From positions 1 through 18,988 of the forward strand of contig CAJVCM010000045.1 in the NCBI GenBank assembly GCA_910595815.1: a stretch of DNA of 18,988 bases, read 5' to 3'. Positions 1 to 7,750 of this stretch are shown piece by piece; position 1 is the stretch's first letter, and each line of letters starts with the position of its first letter. Origin of the DNA: Candidatus Thioglobus plumae (GTDB taxonomy: Bacteria; Pseudomonadota; Gammaproteobacteria; PS1; Pseudothioglobaceae). The notes below the pieces were generated by a model. That model was not told the origin of the DNA, searched no databases, and was given only the letters and a program-made list of their open reading frames with translations. Position numbers and translations under genes: made by a program.

Positions 1-2
1 TT

Positions 3-1049
3 GAAGCGCTCGGCATGAGTTTGCCAAATTCATCAGCTCAAGATGCAATTTCAGCCGATAAGAATAATGATTGCATTCGTGCAGGTGAAGCAGTACTTAA
101 CTTACTTGAAAAAGATATTAAGCCAAATGATATTATGACCATGAAGGCGTTCGAGAATGCCATTACGGTGATTATTACTTTGGGTGGCTCTACTAATGCA
201 GTATTGCATTTGATCGCTATGGCAGATGCGGCTGGCGTTGATTTAAATATTGATGACTTTACTCGAATTGGTGCTAATGTACCTGTGATTGCCGACCTTA
301 AGCCATCGGGAAAATACTTAATGAGTGAGCTGATTGAAATTGGCGGCACATTACCACTGATGAAGATGTTACTCGATGCTGGCATGCTACATGGCGACTG
401 CATGACAGTGACTGGGAAAACTATGGCTGAAAATCTGGCTGATGTTAAGCCGTATGACGACTCTCAAGATATTATCAGATCATTAGATAACCCAATCAAA
501 AAAGATTCTCACTTAAGAATCCTAAGAGGTAACTTGGCTGTTGATGGTGCAGTCGCTAAAATTACGGGCAAAGAAGGTTTAAGTTTTAGAGGTGTAGCTA
601 AATGTTACGGCCGTGAAGAAGAAGCACTTGCCGCTGTACTTAATGATGAAATTAAAGCCGGTGATGTGATTGTGATTCGATACGAAGGTCCTGCTGGTGG
701 CCCTGGCATGCGTGAAATGCTTGCGCCAACTTCAGCAGTAATGGGTAAAGGTCTTGGTGGTGAAGTCGCCCTAATTACTGATGGTCGCTTCTCAGGCGGC
801 ACCCATGGCTTCGTCGTCGGGCACATCACCCCTGAAGCATTCAAGGGCGGTGTATTAGCTGTAGTTGAAGATGGTGACGAAATTCTAATCGATGCTGAAA
901 ATAACGTATTAGAGTTATTAGTAGATCAATCTATTATTGATGAGCGTCTGTCTCATTGGACACAACCTGCACCAAACTACACTAAAGGTGTATTGGCCAA
1001 ATTTGCTAAGCTTGCTAAATCGGCTTCTGAAGGCGCAGTGACTGATTAA
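3..1049 (+). CDS. ilvD: Dihydroxy-acid dehydratase, C-terminal part (5' end outside window)
   Basis: Dehydrates 2,3-dihydroxy-isovalerate and 2,3-dihydroxy-3-methylvalerate to the 2-oxo acids, the penultimate step of valine and isoleucine synthesis; cytoplasmic Fe-S enzyme. The frame is open from the left edge (codons for EALG precede the first ATG at 15), and EALGMSLPNSSAQDA matches the region just after the last Fe-S cysteine motif of IlvD, so the ATG at 15 is internal and the cluster ligands lie outside the window. About 348 residues of an expected 560-620 are present. The family signature ITDGRFSGGT near the C-terminus contains the serine proposed as catalytic base. The end, SASEGAVTD, is intact and followed by a hairpin terminator. 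It converges on rnr. Identity is firm within the IlvD/Edd family; IlvD is preferred over Edd from the general sequence pattern. Confidence 0.95.
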   Translation, partial: EALGMSLPNSSAQDAISADKNNDCIRAGEAVLNLLEKDIKPNDIMTMKAFENAITVIITLGGSTNAVLHLIAMADAAGVDLNIDDFTRIGANVPVIADLKPSGKYLMSELIEIGGTLPLMKMLLDAGMLHGDCMTVTGKTMAENLADVKPYDDSQDIIRSLDNPIKKDSHLRILRGNLAVDGAVAKITGKEGLSFRGVAKCYGREEEALAAVLNDEIKAGDVIVIRYEGPAGGPGMREMLAPTSAVMGKGLGGEVALITDGRFSGGTHGFVVGHITPEAFKGGVLAVVEDGDEILIDAENNVLELLVDQSIIDERLSHWTQPAPNYTKGVLAKFAKLAKSASEGAVTD

Positions 1050-1070
1050 CCTTAAAATTTGAACAGATTT

Positions 1071-1097
1071 AAAAAGGAGGCTTTCGCCTCCTTTTTT
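1071..1097. terminator. Bidirectional Rho-independent terminator between ilvD and rnr
   Basis: An 11-bp perfect stem, AAAAAGGAGGC paired with GCCTCCTTTTT, closes a TTTC tetraloop (1082-1085). It carries a T-run on the plus strand and, from the five leading A residues, a T-run on the minus strand. It lies 21 bases after the ilvD stop and 10 bases past the rnr stop, so it can end both converging transcripts. Confidence 0.93.
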
Positions 1098-1106
1098 ATT
1101 TATTGA

Positions 1107-3224
1107 TTAATCAGCTGGGACAAAGACCATTTGCCGATCATCTAGACTAACCGATGCAACCTGAATCTTAATCGTGTCACCGAGTTGGAAGGTTCTTCCT
1201 GTGCGCTCACCCTTTAGTTTGTGATGAATATCATCAAAAACATAGTAATCGTCTTTCATGTCACGCATGGCGATCATGCCTTCAACAAAGACATCGGTAA
1301 GCTCAATAAAGATGCCGAAGCCTGCTACACCAGAGATCACACCGTTAAAGGTGTCTCCAACTTTGTCACGCATGTATTCACACTTAAGCCACTGCTCCAC
1401 ATCACGAGAAGCATCATTAGCTCTTCGCTCTGTCACCGACAAATGTACACCAGTTTCGATCATTTTCTTAGAAGGCTTTCTTTTGTTTTTATCAAGTACA
1501 CGGTTAATAGCGCGATGCACTAATAAATCAGGGTACCTTCTAATTGGCGAAGTAAAGTGTGTGTAATCCTCAAAAGCAAGGCCAAAGTGCCCTTCGTTCG
1601 CAGGCGTATATACTGCTTGCTTCATGGTACGAAGTACAACCGTTTTAATGATATTTTCATCATCACGGCCTTTAGCATCTACCAATACTTTAGCAAAGTG
1701 CTTTGATTCTGGCTGCACGCCACCCTCAAGTGTCAAACCTACCGCTGTTAGAAATTGACGAGTCGTCTCTACTTTTTCAGCCGTAGGTTTAGGGTGGATT
1801 CGGTAAAGGAAGTCTTCCTCATTGTGCGCTAGGAACTTGGCTGTGGCCTGGTTAGCCATAAGCATACATTCTTCAATTAATTTGTGAGCATCGTTGCGGA
1901 CACTAGCAACAATATCATCGATCTTGCCGTTATCGTTAAATAAGATTTGTGACTCAATACGATCAAAATCCATCACACCACGCCTGGTTCTTTCTGCTTT
2001 AAGTGCTTTATATAAATCGTATAAGGTGTTTAGATTGTCTAACACCGATGCGTATTCACTGGTTAATGCTTGGTCATGATGCTCTAGTATTTGGCTAACT
2101 TTGGTATAAGTTAGACGCGCATGTGACAACATAACAGCTGGGTAGAATTTATAGTCAAGCAAATTACCTTCTGGGTCGATGCTCATCTCACAAGTCATAC
2201 ATAGGCGCTCTACGTCAGGATTAATTGAGCATAATCCGTTCGATAAAGCCTCAGGCAGCATTGGCACTACACGACGTGGGAAATATACTGAATTACCACG
2301 ATCAATGGCGTCATTATCCAAGTCTGAACCCTCTTTCACATAATGTGAGACATCGGCAATGGCAACAACTAACTTCCAACCGTTGTTGGTTGGCTCAGCA
2401 AATACAGCGTCATCAAAATCACGCGAGTCTTCACCGTCGATAGTTACTAACTTCATATCAGTAATATCAATACGGCCTTTTTTATCTTCATCAGTTACTA
2501 CTGATGGTAATTTAGCTGTTTGTGCTAGAGCTTCTTCTGAAAAATCAACCGGAATACCGTTGCGATAAAGCGCAGAATCGGTTTCTACACCCTCATCCAT
2601 ATAGTTGCCTAAAATTTGAGTAATCTTACCAACTGCTAGACCTTCGAATGATGGAGATTTTACAATCTCAACAATAACAATTTGTTCATTAGTATTATCT
2701 TCACTTACTTCAGGAATGCTAATTCTATTACGAATACGTTTATCATCTACAACAACATAAGCACCATCTTCACTAAGGTGTAAACGACCTACAACAGATT
2801 TAATGCTTTCAATAACCTTAACAATTTTCGCATCACCACGCTGATTTAACAAACGAGCTTCAACACGATCACCATGAAAAACTAATTGCATTTGTCTAGA
2901 GTTAAGTCGCAGATCCTTACCACCCTCATCTAGCACAATAAATCCAAAACCTTTTGGATTAGCAACAATCGTACCTATCAATATTCCGCTTTTGCTACTA
3001 AAAATACTAAACACACCATCTCGATCACAACTAAGTTGCTGATCACGAACCATGGCTTTTAATCGGTGAGTTAGTGGTTTCTTTTGTTTACCATCAACTT
3101 TTAATAAGTCGTACAGGTCATATTTATTTAAAGGTTTTTCTTTAATAAATTCAAGAATATATTCTCTTGACGGGATAGGGTTATCGTATTTTTCTGATTC
3201 TCTCTTTTGGTGGGGATCGTTCAT
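1107..3224 (-). CDS. rnr: Ribonuclease R (3'-5' exoribonuclease)
   Basis: Processive 3'-5' exoribonuclease that degrades structured RNA, including rRNA and mRNA fragments. 705 residues in the usual order: N-terminal winged-helix segment (about 18-75, with EKYDNPIPSREYIL as in E. coli), cold-shock domains (about 80-230, GTIVANPKGFGFIV), RNB catalytic domain (about 250-590) and S1 domain (about 620-702, GVISGVAGFGIFIEL). The metal-binding aspartates are visible in TIDGEDSRDFDDAV (D263, D269, D271, D272), and SPIRRYPDLLVHRAI marks the end of the RNB fold. It ends almost directly after S1, so the basic C-terminal tail of E. coli RNase R (813 residues) is absent. The start lies 3 bases after the purA stop, making it the last gene of hflK-hflC-hisZ-purA-rnr and probably translated from that transcript. 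No strong Shine-Dalgarno is visible. Confidence 0.96.
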   Translation of the reverse strand: MNDPHQKRESEKYDNPIPSREYILEFIKEKPLNKYDLYDLLKVDGKQKKPLTHRLKAMVRDQQLSCDRDGVFSIFSSKSGILIGTIVANPKGFGFIVLDEGGKDLRLNSRQMQLVFHGDRVEARLLNQRGDAKIVKVIESIKSVVGRLHLSEDGAYVVVDDKRIRNRISIPEVSEDNTNEQIVIVEIVKSPSFEGLAVGKITQILGNYMDEGVETDSALYRNGIPVDFSEEALAQTAKLPSVVTDEDKKGRIDITDMKLVTIDGEDSRDFDDAVFAEPTNNGWKLVVAIADVSHYVKEGSDLDNDAIDRGNSVYFPRRVVPMLPEALSNGLCSINPDVERLCMTCEMSIDPEGNLLDYKFYPAVMLSHARLTYTKVSQILEHHDQALTSEYASVLDNLNTLYDLYKALKAERTRRGVMDFDRIESQILFNDNGKIDDIVASVRNDAHKLIEECMLMANQATAKFLAHNEEDFLYRIHPKPTAEKVETTRQFLTAVGLTLEGGVQPESKHFAKVLVDAKGRDDENIIKTVVLRTMKQAVYTPANEGHFGLAFEDYTHFTSPIRRYPDLLVHRAINRVLDKNKRKPSKKMIETGVHLSVTERRANDASRDVEQWLKCEYMRDKVGDTFNGVISGVAGFGIFIELTDVFVEGMIAMRDMKDDYYVFDDIHHKLKGERTGRTFQLGDTIKIQVASVSLDDRQMVFVPAD

Positions 3225-3227
3225 AAT

Positions 3228-4547
3228 TTATTCGTCAAATGGGTGGTTAAGAATTAAGGTTTCGTCACGGTCTGGGCCAGTAGACAAGATATCAATCGGT
3301 AGCCCTGAGAGTTCTTCAATTTTACGGATGTAATTTTGCGCTTCAATTGGTAGTGAGTCAAATGAAGAAGTACCAATGGTTGAAGTTTTCCAGCCCGGCA
3401 TTTCAATATATATTGGTTGTGCATCTGCATAACCCTGCGCATCATACGGTGGTGTGGTAATTTGCTTACCGTTAAGATCGTAAGCAATACAAATTTTAAT
3501 ACTGTCTAAGCTATCCAATACATCAAGCTTGGTTAAACAAATGCCAGTGACTGCATTAAGGTTGAATGAACGATTAAGGGTAACCATATCTAACCAGCCA
3601 CAACGACGCTGACGCCCTGTAGTTGCGCCAAATTCATGACCCACTGTACCCAATACCTTACCAATTGCATCGCCTTCATCGGTTGATACATCATAAATCA
3701 GCTCTGTTGGGAATGGTCCGCCACCAACACGTGTGGTATAAGCTTTAACAATACCAACAACGTAATCAATATCGGTTACACCCACGCCAGAGCCAGTAAC
3801 TGCACCACCTGAGGTAGTGTTTGATGAAGTAACAAATGGGTAAGTGCCTTGGTCAATATCTAGTAGCGCACCTTGTGCACCTTCAAATAAGACATTTTCA
3901 TTATTTTTAATGTGCTGATGAATTTGCTCTGTTACATCGGTAATCATAGGTATAACAATCTTAGCTTGCTCTAATGCTTCTGTTAGTGTTGCTTCATAAT
4001 CTACCGCATCAACACCGTAATAATTAGCCAACGCAAAGTTGTGGTATTCCATCACATCTTTTAGTTTTTCAGCAAATGCGACTTCATCCAAAAGATCACC
4101 CACGCGCAATCCGCGACGAGCAACTTTGTCTTCATAAGCAGGGCCAATGCCGTTACCAGTTGTACCGATCGCTGCTTTACCGCGTTTAACTTCACGCGCA
4201 TTATCAAGTGCAACGTGGTACGGCATAATCAATGGACAGCCCGGTGAGATTTTTAAACGTGATTTGGCATCAACACCTGCCGCATCTAGCTCACCTAATT
4301 CTTTAATCATGGCTGACATCGACAACACCACACCGTGGCCAATTAAACATTCTACATTGTCGCGCAAAATACCGGAAGGAATAAGATGAAGTACGGTTTT
4401 TTTACCATCAATTACTAACGTATGACCAGCATTATGTCCGCCTTGAAAACGAACCACGCTTGACACTTTATCGGTAATTAAATCAACAACTTTACCTTTA
4501 CCTTCATCGCCCCATTGGGTACCAATGATTACTACATTTTTTGACAT
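3228..4547 (-). CDS. purA: Adenylosuccinate synthetase
   Basis: Joins IMP and aspartate with GTP hydrolysis to make adenylosuccinate, the first committed step from IMP to AMP; cytoplasmic homodimer. 439 residues, close to the E. coli 432. Visible motifs: P-loop-like QWGDEGKGK (11-19, catalytic D14), GGHNAGHT (36-43, catalytic H42), GTTGNGIGPAYEDK for IMP binding, FEGAQGALLDIDQGTYPFVTSS, TTRVGGGPFPTE, and TGRQRRCGWLD in the substrate loop region. The ATG follows AGTAGGA by 6 bases, a reasonable Shine-Dalgarno. It sits between hisZ (21-base gap) and rnr (3-base gap); purA-rnr and hisZ-purA are common gammaproteobacterial neighbours. Nothing unusual in the protein. Confidence 0.98.
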   Translation of the reverse strand: MSKNVVIIGTQWGDEGKGKVVDLITDKVSSVVRFQGGHNAGHTLVIDGKKTVLHLIPSGILRDNVECLIGHGVVLSMSAMIKELGELDAAGVDAKSRLKISPGCPLIMPYHVALDNAREVKRGKAAIGTTGNGIGPAYEDKVARRGLRVGDLLDEVAFAEKLKDVMEYHNFALANYYGVDAVDYEATLTEALEQAKIVIPMITDVTEQIHQHIKNNENVLFEGAQGALLDIDQGTYPFVTSSNTTSGGAVTGSGVGVTDIDYVVGIVKAYTTRVGGGPFPTELIYDVSTDEGDAIGKVLGTVGHEFGATTGRQRRCGWLDMVTLNRSFNLNAVTGICLTKLDVLDSLDSIKICIAYDLNGKQITTPPYDAQGYADAQPIYIEMPGWKTSTIGTSSFDSLPIEAQNYIRKIEELSGLPIDILSTGPDRDETLILNHPFDE

Positions 4548-4568
4548 ATTAATTCCTACTGATTAATG

Positions 4569-5522
4569 TTATTGTGCTTGAGATAAAAACTTTAAATCAA
4601 ACGAAAAACCGGTTGCTGCACGTGCTTGCCCAAAAGAAGCGCTCAGACCATTGTAACGGCCACCTTGTGCTAATGCTTTTGAGTAATCCTCATTGTAAGC
4701 AGAAAACACAACGCCGGTGTGATACTCGTAAGCTTTCAGCTCTGCAAGATCAATCATTACTTCAACATTGGCTGTGTTTAATTGGCTACTAATTTTAATT
4801 AAATCTTCAATGGCCGATTTGGCTTCAGGTAGATCACTAAAAACATCTAAGGCCTTATCTAAGATACTCGCATCACCTTCAAGCTTCATTAGCGCACTAA
4901 ATTTGTCTGTATTGCTTAACGCAACACTACCTATAAATTCAGCTAAATCTGGCGTTGAGCGTCTGGCAAAAATTTGTCTTAATTTTGTCACTTGCTCGAT
5001 GGATAAATTTTCTTGTGCAATCAATGTATTGAAGATTGCCACATTACCTAAACTTAGTACAATTGGGTTAATTGATAATAGCTTTAAACTTTCAAGCATA
5101 AGCTCAATCACCTCAACATCAGCTGAAATATCATCAGAACCATAAAGCTCGGCACCGGCTTGAATCGGTGAACGAGATGCATAAAAGTCATCTGCTTTAG
5201 TTTGTAAAATAGCATTTACATAACAATATTTTTCAACATTGTTACTGGCACGTTTTGCATCAATACGGGCAATTTGTGGGGTGATATCAGCGTGTACGCC
5301 AAGCATCTTACCGCTGGCCGAATCTAAAAACTTAAAGGTTTTCTCATCAACTGAATCTGAAGTCAATAGTAACGACTCAACATATTCAACCATTGGCGGA
5401 ATCACTAAGCCAAAACCTCTGTCTGCATACAAATCTAAAAGCTGACGACGTATAGATTCAAACGCTAGTGCTCGATCGCCAGTGAGTTCATCTATACCTT
5501 CAGGTAATTGCCAAGTACTCAT
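4569..5522 (-). CDS. hisZ: ATP phosphoribosyltransferase regulatory subunit
   Basis: Histidyl-tRNA synthetase paralogue that has lost aminoacylation and instead binds short-form HisG, activating the first step of histidine synthesis and carrying feedback control. Visible: LPEGIDELTGDRA at the N-terminus, GVHADITPQIARIDAKR (76-92), the HisZ-like SRSPIQAGAELYGSDD (about 117-132), and a late YEYHTGVVFSAY plus AQGGRYNGL followed by ATGFSFDL. At 317 residues it stops right after this last motif, whereas Pseudomonas HisZ (about 394) continues with a further C-terminal domain; Lactococcus HisZ (about 328) is similarly short. The next gene, purA, begins 21 bases on, so this looks like a natural short form, not a frameshift. 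Its presence implies a short HisG elsewhere in the genome. A true HisS is unlikely because the anticodon-binding domain is missing. Confidence 0.92.
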   Translation of the reverse strand: MSTWQLPEGIDELTGDRALAFESIRRQLLDLYADRGFGLVIPPMVEYVESLLLTSDSVDEKTFKFLDSASGKMLGVHADITPQIARIDAKRASNNVEKYCYVNAILQTKADDFYASRSPIQAGAELYGSDDISADVEVIELMLESLKLLSINPIVLSLGNVAIFNTLIAQENLSIEQVTKLRQIFARRSTPDLAEFIGSVALSNTDKFSALMKLEGDASILDKALDVFSDLPEAKSAIEDLIKISSQLNTANVEVMIDLAELKAYEYHTGVVFSAYNEDYSKALAQGGRYNGLSASFGQARAATGFSFDLKFLSQAQ

Positions 5523-5540
5523 ATTAACTCAATACTAAAA

Positions 5541-6398
5541 TTACTTAACTTCTGGGTTAAAGTGACGGAAAAACTCCGTATTTGGATTTAACACCATGAT
5601 GTCGTTGTTTTGACCAAATGACTTTTTATAAGATTCTAATGAACGATAGAATGAATAAAAGTCTGCATTTTTATTGTAAGCTTGCGCATAATTATTGGCA
5701 GATACCGCATCACCTTCACCTCGAATTATCTCAGAATCACGATAAGCATTCGCTAGAATAATCGTACGTTTTTTGTCCGCTGCCGCTCGGATGATCTCAG
5801 CCTCTTCTGCACCTTTAGATCTAAACTCTTTAGCTACACGCTGACGCTCTGCTTGCATACGACGATAAACCGAATTAGACACTTCTTGAGACAAATCAAT
5901 ACGCTTAATACGCACATCAATAATTTTAATACCAAATTCACCAATGTCTTTATTGGCCATTTGCAAAATATTGGCCATAATCTCACTACGCTCGCCTGAA
6001 ACCACATCGGCAATCGTACGCTTAGAGAATTCACTCTTAAGACCAGTTTTAATAATCTGCGCTAAACGATTGTTGGTTCTAGCGATATTACCACCGGTTG
6101 ATTTATAAAACTGTTCCGCATCAACAATACGCCACTTAACGTACGAATCTACAATCACATTTTTCTTTTCACCGGTTAAAAAACGCTCTGCTGGTGCATC
6201 TAATGTTTGAATGCGGTTATCGAACTTAACCACGTTATTAACAAACGGTGTTTTAAATTTAAGACCCGGTGTATCTTCAACCGTTACAATTTCACCTAGA
6301 CGCAACTTAATGGCTGTTTGGGTTTCATCAACTGTATACAGTGCTGAACTTAAGATTAAGAACAAAACCGCACCAATAATTACTAATATCTTTTGCAT
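5541..6398 (-). CDS. hflC: HflC, SPFH/prohibitin-family regulator of FtsH
   Basis: Inner-membrane protein that pairs with HflK in a large periplasmic cage around the FtsH protease and modulates membrane-protein degradation. 285 residues: one N-terminal membrane segment (about 3-21), then an SPFH domain opening with TVDETQTAIKLRLGE and continuing through the PGLKFKTPFV and VDSYVKWRIVDAEQFY segments, then a charged helical region (RRMQAERQRVAKEFRSKGAE) typical of the coiled part of the family. Despite the historic name it is not itself a protease. Its start overlaps the hflK stop by one base (TAATG), so the two are translationally coupled, fitting their 1:1 assembly. hisZ follows after 18 bases. 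Confidence 0.96.
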   Translation of the reverse strand: MQKILVIIGAVLFLILSSALYTVDETQTAIKLRLGEIVTVEDTPGLKFKTPFVNNVVKFDNRIQTLDAPAERFLTGEKKNVIVDSYVKWRIVDAEQFYKSTGGNIARTNNRLAQIIKTGLKSEFSKRTIADVVSGERSEIMANILQMANKDIGEFGIKIIDVRIKRIDLSQEVSNSVYRRMQAERQRVAKEFRSKGAEEAEIIRAAADKKRTIILANAYRDSEIIRGEGDAVSANNYAQAYNKNADFYSFYRSLESYKKSFGQNNDIMVLNPNTEFFRHFNPEVK

Positions 6399-7558
6399 TA
6401 TCTAACCTCTCTATTACGGAAAACATTTCTAACATTCCCCCTTGAATTAGGTTGCCCAGACTGCGCTTCTTGAATAACGATTTCAGTCTGTGTTTTCTTG
6501 GCGTTAATTAGTTTATCAATCGGTAAATACATCATGCTGTTAGCTTTTGAATCAACGACTACCTTGCTAGTATTAGCAAACACACTCTCCATGGTTTCAC
6601 GATACAAACGCTCTCTTGTAACTTCAGGTGCTTTCTCATACTCTGCTAAAATTTGACCAAAACGTGACGCCTCACCTTCAGACTTAGAAACAACTTCTGA
6701 TTTATAGGCTTTTGACTCTTCAAGCATACGTGCTGCTCTACCACGAGATTTTGGCAAAATGTCGTTAGCATAAGTTTGCGCTTCGTTAATCAAACGCTGC
6801 TTATCTTCACGTGCCTTTACCGCATCACTAAACGAAGCTTGTACTTGCTCTGGTGGTTGTGCGTCTTGCATGTTCACCGTAGTAATTTGTAAACCCGTTT
6901 GATAAATATTTAACAACTCTTGAGATTTTTCTTTAATATCATCAGCAATTGCCACACGACCTTCAGTCAAAACATAATCCATGGTGTTTTTACCGACTAC
7001 TTGACGAATCGCACTTTCCACCACATGACGCAGCGTCATATCGGGGTTGGCCACGTTGAATAAGTATGCCTGCACATCATTAATTTTGTACTGTACTGCA
7101 AACTTAGCATCAATCATGTTTTCATCTTTAGTCAACATTAAAGATTCAGATGACACGTTACCGCCGCGACGATTACTGATTGCATCACGATAACCAATTT
7201 GGGCAGTTCTAATTTGCTCAACATTAACTCGATTTAAAGTCTCAATCGGATATGGTAAATGCCAATGTGGTCCTTGGCCAGTCTCCTCTTGGAAAGCACC
7301 AAAGCGTAATTCCACGCCTTTTTCAGCAGGATCGATAATGTAAATACCGGATAAAATCCAAACTAATAAAACTAAAATGAAAATGTATTTAAAGCCACCT
7401 GCTGAAGGTAGTCCTGGGGTGTCAGAATTTGACGGTGATTTGCCGCCGAATACACCGCTAAATTTTTTCTTAAAATCTATGATTACCTGGTCTAATTCCG
7501 GTGGTGTTTGACCGTTATTGCCCCAAGGGTTTTGATTATTATTGTCGTTCCAAGCCAT
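6398..7558 (-). CDS. hflK: HflK, SPFH/prohibitin-family regulator of FtsH
   Basis: Partner of HflC in the FtsH-HflKC complex of the inner membrane. 386 residues (E. coli 419). The N-terminus is a short cytoplasmic stretch rich in Asn, Gly and Trp (AWNDNNNQNPWGNNG), typical of HflK. A membrane segment follows (about 56-75), then IYIIDPAEKGVELRFGAF opens the SPFH domain, followed by the GPHWHLPYPIE signature and a helical region (about 250-320) with AQTYANDILPKSRGRAARM. The ATG is preceded by GGAAG at a 6-base spacing (7565-7569). It is the first gene of the hflK-hflC-hisZ-purA-rnr run. The hfq-hflX pair that precedes hflK in E. coli and Pseudomonas is not here; divergent lptD takes its place. 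Confidence 0.96.
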   Translation of the reverse strand: MAWNDNNNQNPWGNNGQTPPELDQVIIDFKKKFSGVFGGKSPSNSDTPGLPSAGGFKYIFILVLLVWILSGIYIIDPAEKGVELRFGAFQEETGQGPHWHLPYPIETLNRVNVEQIRTAQIGYRDAISNRRGGNVSSESLMLTKDENMIDAKFAVQYKINDVQAYLFNVANPDMTLRHVVESAIRQVVGKNTMDYVLTEGRVAIADDIKEKSQELLNIYQTGLQITTVNMQDAQPPEQVQASFSDAVKAREDKQRLINEAQTYANDILPKSRGRAARMLEESKAYKSEVVSKSEGEASRFGQILAEYEKAPEVTRERLYRETMESVFANTSKVVVDSKANSMMYLPIDKLINAKKTQTEIVIQEAQSGQPNSRGNVRNVFRNREVR

Positions 7559-7750
7559 TCGTTACTTCCATGTGAGTATAAAACCTGAGTTATTTTACCC
7601 AAACTATCCTCTATTCAGGCAACTAATATACAGTTGAATTTATACTTAAAAATCAGTAATAACCCTATGTGATAAAACGGCATATGCCTTAATGTGGGCA
7701 ATATATAGTGTTAAAATAACCGCATTTATTTAGACGTGGGAAGCAGTACA
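7559..7750. promoter_or_regulatory. Divergent intergenic region hflK / lptD with a 10-bp palindrome
   Basis: The longest gene-free stretch in the window (about 190 bases); both flanking units must start from it. Toward lptD, TAAAAT (7712-7717) and TATAGT (7704-7709) are candidate -10 boxes without a convincing -35 at correct spacing. Toward hflK, TATACT (7575-7580, minus strand) resembles a -10 but is too close to the hflK Shine-Dalgarno to be convincing, and TATATT (7625-7630, minus strand) is an alternative with no clear -35. A perfect palindrome GGCATATGCC sits at 7679-7688, just upstream of the lptD -10 candidates, and could be an operator. That promoters exist here is nearly certain from the layout; the exact boxes are guesses. 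Confidence 0.5.
7739..7743 (+). promoter_or_regulatory. Shine-Dalgarno deciding the lptD start
   Basis: GGAAG lies 7 bases before ATG 7751. The in-frame GTG at 7736 would overlap this site and place five extra residues before the signal peptide, so ATG 7751 is preferred. Confidence 0.7.

Noticed and set aside
38..403. Open frame of 121 codons antisense to ilvD
   Set aside because: It lies wholly opposite a clear ilvD coding region, has no family-like motif and no ribosome site; a shadow of the codon pattern.
1221..1566. Two overlapping plus-strand frames (100 and 102 codons) opposite rnr
   Set aside because: Both are antisense to the conserved S1 and RNB region of RNase R and show no recognisable protein features.
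4768..5145. 125-codon plus-strand frame opposite hisZ
   Set aside because: Low-complexity serine/leucine-rich translation typical of an antisense frame; hisZ on the other strand is well supported.
7575..7602. TTGGGT-16-TATACT as an hflK promoter on the minus strand
   Set aside because: Transcription from it would start inside the hflK Shine-Dalgarno, so it would not give a translatable leader; kept only as a remark in the intergenic entry.
7714..7731. AAATAA/TTATTT inverted repeat in the lptD leader
   Set aside because: Only six A-T pairs around a six-base loop; expected by chance in AT-rich leader DNA and too weak to be a credible structure.
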